Positions 6,650 to 13,748 of a stretch of DNA of 16,516 bases are shown piece after piece (within the stretch, counting starts at the first letter, position 1; each line of letters starts with the position of its first letter). This DNA is from RGIG8745 sp964554265. GTDB lineage: Bacteria; Bacteroidota; Bacteroidia; Bacteroidales; Bacteroidaceae. Made by a program: the position numbers and the translations under genes. The stretch lies in the NCBI GenBank assembly GCA_964554265.1, contig CAZKOB010000074.1:1-16516 (forward strand), in the 5' to 3' direction. The notes beneath the pieces are model-generated. The model saw only the letters and a program-made list of their open reading frames with translations, was not told the DNA's origin and did no database searches.

Positions 6650-8839
6650 ATGAAACCATTCCCATATTATAGGCAGTACGATGCGAAACAATGTGGCATA
6701 ACCTGCCTTCGTATGATTTGCAAGTTCTATGGCAAGGAACTTTCCATAGAACACATTGCGCAATATTGTCATACCAGTAATGAAGGAGCTTCATTGCTGG
6801 GTATCAGTGAAGGTGCAACCAAATTAGGAATGCAGACTTTTGCCGCAAAAATTTCCTTGACGCAACTGTTGGCTGCCACAACACCGTGCATACTCCATTG
6901 GGATCAAAGTCATTACGTCATTCTATATAAAATAAAGAATGATTCTGTTTTCTATATTGCCGATCCGGGACGTGGTAAAAGGAAATATAACATACAAGAA
7001 TTTAAGCGTCATTGGCTTAGTACCATTATTGGTGGAGAAGAAAAAGGTATCGCATTGTTTATAAAGCCAACTCCTGTATTCGAAGCATTACAGAATGATT
7101 TAGTCACCAATAAAAGGTCTTTTAGCTTTCTCTGGAGCTATTTAAAACAGTACAAGAAATATTTTTCGTTGATATTATGTGGTTTGTCAGTAGGCTGTAT
7201 ATTGCAGCTTATAATGCCTTTCCTTACGCAATCTATTGTTGACATCGGTATCAAGCATAGGGATATAAATCTTATTTGGCTGATTCTTCTGGGTGAATTA
7301 ATGATTGTAATGGGACGGACTGCAACCGATTTCGTTAGGCGTTGGTTGTTATTACATATATCTATGCGTATCAACATATCCCTTGTTAGTGATTTCCTAA
7401 TAAAATTGCTAAGATTGCCGATGTCATTTTTTGATACGAAACTGATGGGGGACTTATTACAAAGAATGGGGGATCATACACGAATACAGTCATTTTTGAC
7501 AAATCAGATACTAAGCGTGATTTTCACATTTCTGAGTTTCTTTGTATTCGGGATAGTACTTTTATTTTACAGTGAATTGATTTTTGGAGTTTTTCTGTTT
7601 GGAAGCTGTCTCTATGGGCTATGGATCTTAATGTTCCTGAAAGAACGCAAAATCTTGGATTATGAACTATTCAGCAAACAGACAGAGAACCAAAACAAAA
7701 CTTATCAATTTATCACATCAATGCAGGAGATTAAGCTGCAAGATTGTGAACGGCGTCGACGTTGGGAATGGGAAGATGTTCAAGCTGATTTGTTTGCCGT
7801 GCAGATGAAATCCTTGAAATTGCAACAGACACAGGAAGCTGGAAGCGTTTTTATTAATGAAGTTAAAAACATCATTATTACCGTGCTTACAGCTACGGCT
7901 GTTATAAACGGACAGATGACGCTCGGCATGATGTTGGCAGTGCAATATATCATTGGGCAACTGAATACTCCAGTTGAGCAATTTATGAATTTCATTTATT
8001 CTTTGCAGGATGTAAAAATATCGCTTGAACGTATTAATAATATTCACACTTCCAAGGATGAAGAAAGCGATGATAGAAATATTGTTTCGCTTAGTGGGAA
8101 TAAATCTATAAATATTGAAAAAGCTGATTTCAAATACGACCCACACGCATTAAAGAATACGCTTGAAGGAATAACCTTTACAATTCCCGAAGGGAAAGTA
8201 ACTGCCATTGTCGGGGCTTCCGGCAGTGGAAAAACCACATTGATTAAATTGATGTTAGGCTATTATCCGGTAGCGTCCGGCAATATTTTCATTGCAGGGA
8301 AAAACATTAACAATTACAATCTCAAATGGTGGCGCAGACAATGTGGTGTAGTCATGCAGGACGGTGTGATTTTTTCGGAATCAATAGCAAGAAACATTGC
8401 GGTGGATGACGGTGAAGTTGATGTGGAACGTTTGGAACAGGCAGCACGGATAGCCAACATACATGATTATATAATGTCGCTCCCATTGAAGTACAACACT
8501 ATGATTGGACGTGATGGTGTCGGGTTAAGTCAAGGGCAAAAGCAGCGTATACTTATCGCGCGTGCCGTTTATAAAAATCCGTCATTCATCTTTCTTGACG
8601 AGGCTACCAATGCCCTCGACACCAAAAACGAAAAGGCCATTGTGGAAAACCTGAATGAGTTTTATAAGGGGCGCACAGTCGTTGTTGTTGCCCATCGGCT
8701 TTCGACAGTGAAGAATGCCGACCAAATAATTGTGCTTGACAACGGCAAGGTAGTGGAAACGGGGAACCATGCTTCTCTCATAGATAGACAGGGTACGTAT
8801 TATAATTTAGTGAAGAACCAACTGGAATTAGGCAATTGA
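6650..8839 (+). CDS. Peptidase-containing ABC transporter (C39 domain)
   Basis: This is a 729-aa three-part exporter. Residues about 1-135 form a C39 cysteine peptidase with catalytic C15 (in QCGITCLRM), H88 and D105 (in ADPGRG), which cuts double-glycine leaders. Residues about 155-450 are the six-helix ABC exporter membrane domain. Residues about 485-729 are the nucleotide-binding domain with Walker A GASGSGKTT (522-530), signature LSQGQ (626-630), Walker B FIFLDE ending at E651, and H-loop H682. All key residues are present, so it should be active. It would cleave the 2794-2964 precursor after GG and export the core to the periplasm. The ATG at 6650 is preferred; a GTG at 6644, overlapping the stop of the previous gene, would add two residues. 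Confidence 0.95.
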   Translation: MKPFPYYRQYDAKQCGITCLRMICKFYGKELSIEHIAQYCHTSNEGASLLGISEGATKLGMQTFAAKISLTQLLAATTPCILHWDQSHYVILYKIKNDSVFYIADPGRGKRKYNIQEFKRHWLSTIIGGEEKGIALFIKPTPVFEALQNDLVTNKRSFSFLWSYLKQYKKYFSLILCGLSVGCILQLIMPFLTQSIVDIGIKHRDINLIWLILLGELMIVMGRTATDFVRRWLLLHISMRINISLVSDFLIKLLRLPMSFFDTKLMGDLLQRMGDHTRIQSFLTNQILSVIFTFLSFFVFGIVLLFYSELIFGVFLFGSCLYGLWILMFLKERKILDYELFSKQTENQNKTYQFITSMQEIKLQDCERRRRWEWEDVQADLFAVQMKSLKLQQTQEAGSVFINEVKNIIITVLTATAVINGQMTLGMMLAVQYIIGQLNTPVEQFMNFIYSLQDVKISLERINNIHTSKDEESDDRNIVSLSGNKSINIEKADFKYDPHALKNTLEGITFTIPEGKVTAIVGASGSGKTTLIKLMLGYYPVASGNIFIAGKNINNYNLKWWRRQCGVVMQDGVIFSESIARNIAVDDGEVDVERLEQAARIANIHDYIMSLPLKYNTMIGRDGVGLSQGQKQRILIARAVYKNPSFIFLDEATNALDTKNEKAIVENLNEFYKGRTVVVVAHRLSTVKNADQIIVLDNGKVVETGNHASLIDRQGTYYNLVKNQLELGN

Positions 8840-8840
8840 C

Positions 8841-9062
8841 ATGGAAACAAAGAAAGACTATAGTCCTGACCGGATAGAACTCCGTTCGGAAAAAGTACGC
8901 AACATCATCGGTACGATTCCTCCGGCGTTGGTACGTTGGGGCATTGTTGTTATCACAATTATTCTTGTCATACTCATGTTGGTGGTGCTTCTCGTACCCT
9001 ATCCGTATGGGGCGGGCGAAACTATCTTCCAACATCTATTCTTTTCCCAAAAAGGGATATAG
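8841..9062 (+). CDS. Short HlyD-like membrane protein, probably truncated
   Basis: This 73-aa product starts 1 bp after the exporter stop. Its N-terminal part, IELRSEKVRNIIGTIPPALVRWG (residues 12-34, written with gaps in family consensus), matches the start of Bacteroidetes HlyD-type membrane-fusion proteins, and one strong transmembrane helix covers residues 35-57 (GIVVITIILVILMLVVLLVP). A full HlyD protein would have some 350 more residues of coiled coil, lipoyl and barrel domains; none is found downstream in any frame. The stop comes 14 bp before the end of the convergent mobile-element gene. Either the gene was cut by insertion of the right-hand element, or it is a natural short membrane partner of the exporter. 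I cannot decide between these. Confidence 0.65.
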   Translation: METKKDYSPDRIELRSEKVRNIIGTIPPALVRWGIVVITIILVILMLVVLLVPYPYGAGETIFQHLFFSQKGI

Positions 9063-9076
9063 ATGAAAGGTGGATT

Positions 9077-9974
9077 TTATATTCTCCACAAAGGTTCGTC
9101 CTGCCAGTTCGGGGGAATGCCCATTGCCTTGCCGTCAACATTCGGGTATTGCCCCAACAGCTTTTGGAAATGTTGTCTCATGTCGTTGCCCGGCGATATG
9201 ATGTCAACAAACCATTTGATGATGCAAATTTCATAAAATGTTCTGTGCGGCGGTACGGCATCGCTTATCCAGGGACGTTTCATCTTCCGGGCTACCATCG
9301 GGTTGACGGCATACTGCCTGTTCCATACCCGTGCATGATGGCAGCATGAATTCCTTGTAAGGGTTATGACAGTCAGCCACGAAGTAAAAACAGGGGCAGG
9401 CAGGTCATAGCAGGCTGCAATCTTTTTCTTCAAAGGGTTGGACTTGATATTCTCATAGATACGGGTCACAACCCCATCGGCAATATCTCCACAAGCATCC
9501 ATGCCGGGGATAGGCATTGCTGTACTTGTTTTTGAAATGCAGGATAAAATCCTCCTTGGAATTATTGATTTCCTTGTCTATCAGTTCCATCGTGCGGCTG
9601 AACTTGTTGGAGTTGGCAAACAGGGAACTGTCGGTCATCCAAAAGATATTGCCGGTCTCTTTCGCCACGACATTGGCCAATGTGCTGCGCAGGGAGACTT
9701 CAATCTTCTCGATTTCATTGAACATGAAAAGGCGGAGTTTCTTGTCGAACCGATAGAGTCTTAGTGCCGCATCAAAACTGCTGCCCTGCTTGAAAAGCTG
9801 TCTTTCTTTCGGGATTTCAAGAAAAGGATAGAAGTATGCGCTTAACCTGTAATAACCTATATTGCGGATATATCGGCATACGCGCTCCTTGTCATCGAAA
9901 GCAAGCCCTCTTTGGGATAGCAATGCGGTCAAGTCCTCCGGGCTGTTGTATTGTTTCGGGAAACTGATTGTCAT
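9077..9974 (-). pseudogene. Abi_2-family (AbiD/AbiF-like, HEPN) gene, frameshifted
   Basis: Two minus-strand reading frames make one Abi_2-type protein of about 300 aa. The N-terminal part (9974 down to about 9505) runs from MTISFPKQYNSPEDLTALLS to HFKNKYSNAYP; the C-terminal part (about 9475 to 9077) runs from VTRIYENIK through SWLTVITLTRNSCCHHARVW to the end. RNSCCHHAR contains the RN-x3-H HEPN ribonuclease motif of this phage-exclusion family. Between them the third frame encodes PAWMLVEILPMG, which belongs to the family. The intact reading needs one extra C in CCCC near 9506 and one extra G in GGGG near 9474, so two one-base contractions lie about 30 bp apart. It is a pseudogene or an assembly error. 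It has its own promoter and an unusual leader hairpin. Confidence 0.8.
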
Positions 9975-9980
9975 TGGAAT

Positions 9981-10030
9981 ATAAAAATAAAACGACCCCC
10001 GATTTGAGCATTGTCAAGAGGCTTGGGGGT
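9981..10030 (-). terminator. Terminator-like hairpin in the abi leader (possible attenuator)
   Basis: On the minus strand ACCCCC (10030-10025) pairs with GGGGGT (10000-9995), with an inner TTGA/TCAA pair, and is followed by CGTTTTATTTTTAT (9994-9981). This looks like an intrinsic terminator, yet it lies between the abi promoter (10041-10071) and its ATG (9972-9974). It could be an attenuator that keeps expression low. Confidence 0.45.
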
Positions 10031-10040
10031 TCTCGTGCTG

Positions 10041-10071
10041 CAAAGGTAAGCAAAGAAATGCAGACTGCAAA
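10041..10071 (-). promoter_or_regulatory. Promoter of the abi gene
   Basis: On the minus strand a -33 TTTG (10071-10068) and a -7 TACCTTTG (10048-10041) are separated by 19 nt. This is a full match to the Bacteroides housekeeping promoter. Unlike the operator-bearing promoters on the left, both elements are present. Confidence 0.75.
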
Positions 10072-10143
10072 ATTTGGATCATCTTTTTTCGGAAACTTCA
10101 CGGAAAAAAACTTCTCTGCCCATCTGTGTCACTCCTTATTTAT

Positions 10144-10926
10144 TTATTCGCTTCGATTCTTCGATGCCGTTCTAACGGTTTTGATCTGTTCCCAGAATAT
10201 AGTCAGTGTGGAATCCGCTCCGACTGTTTCCGCCAGTCTCTCGTAAGCCCCGACAGTCACGGCCAGTTCCGGGTGCAGTTCGTTGAGCATGACCGTAGTT
10301 ACTTGGTGTTTGGCTGCAACCGTCCTCAACCGCCTGTTTTCTTCCCGGTACTCATGCCATTGCACCCAACTGACGGCAAACAGGACAAAGAACACAAGCG
10401 TACAACCGATACCAGTCCAGGCGTAAGGGCTCTTGTGCCAGCCATCGGGGATTTTGCTCCATAACAGCCTTATTGCGTTTATCGCCTTGCCAGGGCGGAT
10501 TGCCTGCCACAGTCCCGGCATGAAGCCCTGTTTTGGTCGCTCCTTTTCCGATGCCAGCCTGTCTTTTTCCACATGGTCTTTAAGTATTTTCAGTATATCG
10601 TTAAGCTGTTCCTTGATAGAGGGAACGCCATGCTCACGCATATCCTTTTCATTGGCGTTTAGATATAAACGCAGGCTCGCAACCATTTCATCACCCATTG
10701 ATTGCTTGTATTTCCCAATGGCTTCCTTGCTCCCGAAAATGGCATTGATATTTTCCGGAGCATTGCCACTGAAGAAGCGTACAACAGGCTCCAGATTTTT
10801 TGCCAGCCTGTCTAATGCCCCGTCCTTGTCCGGGCTGTCCTTTGCGTCCTGCTTCTTCTTGATTTCCTCGATGTCCTCCGCCAACGCCCCGATAAGGTCG
10901 GCGATATTTTGTAGGTTGTCCTTCAT
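10144..10926 (-). CDS. Mobilization-operon membrane protein of unknown function
   Basis: This 260-aa protein starts with a charged, coiled-coil-like segment (residues 1-30, LIGALAEDIEEIKKKQDA). A hydrophilic helical region follows to about 135. One transmembrane helix lies at about 167-189 (PYAWTGIGCTLVFFVLFAVS), and the last 70 residues are again charged. The start codon overlaps the relaxase stop in an ATGA arrangement, so it is translationally coupled to the relaxase. A membrane protein at this place in a mobilizable element could link the relaxosome to a helper's coupling protein, but that is inference. I recognise no named domain. Confidence 0.8.
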   Translation of the reverse strand: MKDNLQNIADLIGALAEDIEEIKKKQDAKDSPDKDGALDRLAKNLEPVVRFFSGNAPENINAIFGSKEAIGKYKQSMGDEMVASLRLYLNANEKDMREHGVPSIKEQLNDILKILKDHVEKDRLASEKERPKQGFMPGLWQAIRPGKAINAIRLLWSKIPDGWHKSPYAWTGIGCTLVFFVLFAVSWVQWHEYREENRRLRTVAAKHQVTTVMLNELHPELAVTVGAYERLAETVGADSTLTIFWEQIKTVRTASKNRSE

Positions 10927-11984
10927 CTTCTTCTCCTTCTTGGTTTAAGTTTGTCCTTTTCGTTGTCGCCCCAGCCGCTCTCGTTTCCTCCGCCGCCTCC
11001 GCCGGATGACACCTTGGCTTGGTGCGGCTGTACGCACAGCTCCATGAGCGTGCCGATGGTCACTTGGACGATGTTTGAGCCGGATTCGGCGGGACTGCCG
11101 CCGTTGCTGTCCGTTTCCGATCCGGGCAGTGACGGTTGTCCTATAAAAGTATCTGCCGTATGGTTGTCCGTTGCCATGCCTTTCATAGCCTGTGATGTCA
11201 GTCCGTCAAGTCCGCTGTCCTGCACACGGGGCTGCCACTCCATGCCCTCGGCTATACGGCCTCCAAGCTGCTTGTCCAGTTTATAAAAGCCCATGCTACG
11301 GTCTACCCGTGAGCCGCAGAACGAGATTTCATCCTTCGTGAACGACACGCCGAGGATTTTGGCATTGCGCCTGTCGTATCTGAAATGCACCCCGATTCCT
11401 TGCTTTGCGAGCCTGTCACACAGATCCGACCAGCAGCTGCAATGGGGCAATGCCGCCTTGACAGCGTCATAAATTTGGTATTTCACCTTGTCCTTTCCAC
11501 GCAGGCGGTCACGCTTCACGTTCATCTTGCCCTTGGAGAAATGCAGCCCGTATTCCCCCGTGAGAGCCTTGCACACTTTCACGTTGCGCTCGTTATCGTT
11601 GCTGTCGCTGACGGTCTTCCCGTCATTGTCCACCCTGTTCGCCACGATGTGCAGATGCTGGTGTTCCCTGTCGGTGTGGCGGCTTACGATATACTGGGTG
11701 TTCACAATGCCCATGCGCCGCATGTACTCACGGGCGATTTCGACCATCAGGGCATCCGTCAGCCTGGGTGTGTCCTCGTGTGCGAAGTCAAGCGAGATAT
11801 GGTACACCGGGGTTTTCAACTTGCGCCCCGGCTTGTCGTCCGCCTGCCCCTGCATACTTCTTGCGATGGTGGCGTTGCTGTCAAGCCTCACGTCCTTGCT
11901 GTCGATGAGCCGTGCCCTCCTGGGGTTGTTCACGTAGTCCACCACCTTGGCGAAGCTCGCACGTTTCTTCAAGTCGCCCATCAT
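10923..11984 (-). CDS. Relaxase (MobP-like mobilization nuclease)
   Basis: This 353-aa relaxase of the Relaxase/MobA-MobL type nicks oriT and pilots the strand during transfer. The metal-binding HxHxH motif is HQHLH at residues 108-112, inside SRHTDREHQHLHIVANRVD. The likely nucleophile is a tyrosine near the N-terminus; Y17 (FAKVVDYVNN) is the best candidate. The C-terminus has a glycine run and an arginine-rich tail (PRRRRR). The start is fixed by an ATGA overlap with the mobC stop and a GGGAGG ribosome site just upstream; a longer in-frame reading begins inside mobC and lacks this support. The order mobC-relaxase-membrane protein with overlapping ends forms one operon. Confidence 0.9.
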   Translation of the reverse strand: MMGDLKKRASFAKVVDYVNNPRRARLIDSKDVRLDSNATIARSMQGQADDKPGRKLKTPVYHISLDFAHEDTPRLTDALMVEIAREYMRRMGIVNTQYIVSRHTDREHQHLHIVANRVDNDGKTVSDSNDNERNVKVCKALTGEYGLHFSKGKMNVKRDRLRGKDKVKYQIYDAVKAALPHCSCWSDLCDRLAKQGIGVHFRYDRRNAKILGVSFTKDEISFCGSRVDRSMGFYKLDKQLGGRIAEGMEWQPRVQDSGLDGLTSQAMKGMATDNHTADTFIGQPSLPGSETDSNGGSPAESGSNIVQVTIGTLMELCVQPHQAKVSSGGGGGGNESGWGDNEKDKLKPRRRRR

Positions 11985-12331
11985 ATCCTCCCGATGATTT
12001 TGTCGAACTCGTCCAGCAAGTCCGTGATTTTGCCTTTCAAGAGGGAAAAGCCCTGCTGGTGCGCCAGCTTCGCCAGCTGGTTCAGGTTGTTGCACCCACC
12101 CTCCAGCATCCTTATCTGCCGCCTGTCCTCCTGTGTCCGTGCCGCCACGACCTTGCCGTGCAGCAAAAGTTCACGCAGGAAGTGCGACGGTTTCTTCCCG
12201 GCGTCTGCTATCCGCTTCATGACCGCCTTCCACTCGGCAAGCGTAAGCCTCGTGGATATGGTCTTTGTCCGGGCCTTGCCCTTTGCGGATTTCGGTCTGC
12301 CGCCTTTATGTGAATTGTCGTTGTCTGTCAT
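11981..12331 (-). CDS. mobC: MobC-family relaxosome accessory protein
   Basis: This 116-aa basic protein has a ribbon-helix-helix-like N-terminal half (about residues 24-56, TISTRLTLAEWKAVMKRIAD) and the MobC signature GGCNNLNQLAKLAHQQG (78-94). MobC proteins bind oriT and help the relaxase open and nick DNA. The gene overlaps the relaxase by 4 bp. The candidate binding site, two direct TATAATTGGG repeats, lies 18-52 bp upstream of its start. The family call is firm; the oriT assignment is less sure. Confidence 0.88.
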   Translation of the reverse strand: MTDNDNSHKGGRPKSAKGKARTKTISTRLTLAEWKAVMKRIADAGKKPSHFLRELLLHGKVVAARTQEDRRQIRMLEGGCNNLNQLAKLAHQQGFSLLKGKITDLLDEFDKIIGRI

Positions 12332-12348
12332 AGCCTGTTTTTATCGGT

Positions 12349-12383
12349 TATAATTGGGATGATGTTTCAGGGCTATAATTGGG
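12349..12383. repeat. Direct repeats TATAATTGGG upstream of mobC (oriT candidate)
   Basis: The 10-mer TATAATTGGG occurs at 12349-12358 and again at 12374-12383, a 25-bp period, in the only sizeable gap (12332-12491) between mobC and the next gene. Position and repeat structure fit MobC or relaxase binding sites within oriT, or an operator for the mob operon. I do not see a nic site I can name. The rest of the gap, to 12491, holds no other feature I can support. Confidence 0.5.
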
Positions 12384-12491
12384 GCTTAGCCGCTCCCGGT
12401 GTGACCGTGTCGCCGCTTGGTGGCGTGGTTTTCGTGGACGAAAACATTAACTTGCCAGCCCTAAAAATTATCCCTTCTAAAACGCTGTCGC

Positions 12492-13229
12492 TTACCATTC
12501 CTGCCGCTTCATTCCTGTGGCTGTTTCCATTCCCCGTGATCCGGATAAGGTATTGCCACCTTCTAAAACTGGTATATTGTCGGCATCCACGACTACATTT
12601 TCCGCGGTACCTTCCACTCCGCGTTCGGTTGTTGCTGCCGTTTCGGTTTCCGCTGTTTCTGTTCCTTCTATAATAGGATTGTAACCGGTCAGATTCATGG
12701 ACGGCAAGCCATCCGTCCCCTCTGCCGTTTCTACTATCGGTTTTTCTTTCTTCTTCCTCGCCGAACTGCGGCGCAAAGTTTCTAATTGTTGCCCATTGAA
12801 AAGGAATACCCGTACCCCTTCGTATGCCTTGATTGTCTGGCGGTATACCGGATTCTCAATGAGCCGTCCTGCTATCATCCATGACTTCACGCACACCATG
12901 TCTATGATGGAAGTCACGGGATTGGAATCGACACGGATTAGCCCGCGTTCCGAGAAATCCTCCAACAGACGGGACACCGCCTTGCGCCCGATGCCCCATT
13001 CCTTGGCCAGTGCCAGCATGGAGCCGTCTGCCTGTCCGGGGTGGATGGCATAGCCCAATCCCCGCTTGGTGTTCATCACTTCCGAAACCGTCATCTTCGA
13101 CAAGAGGGAAAAAAGATAGGTGAGGTTACATACCCCGTCCGTGCTCCCGTGCAGGAAGTACCATGCCTCCACGGATATTGCCATTTCCAATTTGTAGCAC
13201 GGCAAAACAAGCTGTTTCAAATTTTTCAT
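12492..13229 (-). CDS. Putative winged-helix DNA-binding protein of the mobile element
   Basis: This 245-aa protein has a helix-turn-helix-like segment at about residues 70-112: SMLALAKEWGIGRKAVSRLL, then EDFSERGLIRV as a likely wing. The C-terminal third (about 165-245) is rich in T, E, G and A and looks disordered. It follows the excisionase-like gene by 34 bp in the same direction, so the two are probably one operon. Similar genes lie between excision and mobilization functions in Bacteroides islands. A role in replication initiation or regulation is possible but unproven. Confidence 0.7.
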   Translation of the reverse strand: MKNLKQLVLPCYKLEMAISVEAWYFLHGSTDGVCNLTYLFSLLSKMTVSEVMNTKRGLGYAIHPGQADGSMLALAKEWGIGRKAVSRLLEDFSERGLIRVDSNPVTSIIDMVCVKSWMIAGRLIENPVYRQTIKAYEGVRVFLFNGQQLETLRRSSARKKKEKPIVETAEGTDGLPSMNLTGYNPIIEGTETAETETAATTERGVEGTAENVVVDADNIPVLEGGNTLSGSRGMETATGMKRQEW

Positions 13230-13263
13230 AAGCCTTGATGTTTTTTGTTGTGCGTCTTACAAA

Positions 13264-13575
13264 TTATCCCTTGGCGTTCTTGTCGGCCTTCCTGTTGGTG
13301 GCTTTCAGGCTCTTGATTCGGTCTATCTGTTCCTTAGGAAACAGGACACGCCGTCCTATCCGCTGTCCTTTGATGTGTCCCAACTTCTCGTGCCGCCAAA
13401 TGGTCGCTATGCTCACGCCCCATTTCTCCGCCAGTTGCCGGATGGTGTAATACTCCGATGTGTCCTGTGGTGCCTGTACTTGTTGGTATTCCTCAAACGC
13501 GCACCTCACACTTGCGCCGATAAGCTGTTGAAGCTCGTCGCGCGATAGCAGTACCATTTCTGTCTTATCTGTCAT
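13264..13575 (-). CDS. Excisionase-like helix-turn-helix protein
   Basis: This 103-aa protein has a MerR/Xis-type HTH_17 domain at residues 42-91: YYTIRQLAEKWGVSIATIWR, then HEKLGHIKGQRIGRRVLFPK. This pattern is standard for recombination directionality factors and small regulators of Bacteroides mobile elements. The N-terminal 40 residues (LLSRDELQQLIGASVRCAFE) form a short helical region. It is placed between the integrase block and the mob block, with its own -7 box. It may act as excisionase, regulator or both. Confidence 0.85.
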   Translation of the reverse strand: MTDKTEMVLLSRDELQQLIGASVRCAFEEYQQVQAPQDTSEYYTIRQLAEKWGVSIATIWRHEKLGHIKGQRIGRRVLFPKEQIDRIKSLKATNRKADKNAKG

Positions 13576-13602
13576 AATTCACTGATTTTAAGTTTATGGC
13601 GG

Positions 13603-13610
13603 CAAAGGTA
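13603..13610 (-). promoter_or_regulatory. -7 box of the excisionase-like gene
   Basis: TACCTTTG on the minus strand (TAnnTTTG form) lies 27 bp upstream of the ATG (13573-13575). No clear -33 TTTG is seen. Several TGTGG/TGTGA repeats lie upstream at 13625-13740. Confidence 0.55.
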
Positions 13611-13624
13611 GGGCAATAATAAAG

Positions 13625-13740
13625 TCTGTGAATTTGTGGTATTCTGTGAAATGACACTGCATGAAAAAAGCCGTCAAACAACTGGTGCTTAACGGCTTGT
13701 GGAGGTCTGTGGGTTGTGGTGAATTGTAGCCACCTGTGGA
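13625..13740. repeat. Cluster of short TGTGG/TGTGA repeats upstream of the excisionase-like gene
   Basis: TCTGTGAA occurs at 13625 and 13643, TCTGTGGG at 13706, CCTGTGGA at 13733, and TTGTGG at 13634, 13697 and 13714. The density is unusual for 116 bp and overlaps a terminator. These may be binding sites for the HTH protein or another DNA-binding protein of the element. Confidence 0.35.
13664..13698 (-). terminator. Intrinsic terminator after the 396-aa gene
   Basis: On the minus strand AAGCCGT (13698-13692) pairs with ACGGCTT (13674-13668), and the tail continues as a run of T (complement of the A run 13664-13669). It stands 51 bp after the stop of the gene at 13749-14939 and separates the integrase operon from the excisionase operon. 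Confidence 0.75.
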
Positions 13741-13748
13741 TTATGTCA

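Noticed and set aside
8936..9349. Plus-strand open frame of 137 aa covering the HlyD-like gene end and the abi C-terminal part
   Set aside because: It runs in another frame through the HlyD-like gene and antisense to conserved Abi_2 sequence; no ribosome site or domain.
11985..12095. Longer N-terminus for the relaxase starting inside mobC
   Set aside because: The added 37 residues are antisense-free but lie in another frame of mobC and look unlike protein of this family; the ATGA overlap with GGGAGG upstream marks the real start at 11984.
11385..12353. Long plus-strand open frame of 322 aa opposite the relaxase and mobC genes
   Set aside because: It is antisense to two well-supported genes with family motifs; its sequence has no recognisable domain and follows from the higher GC of this block.
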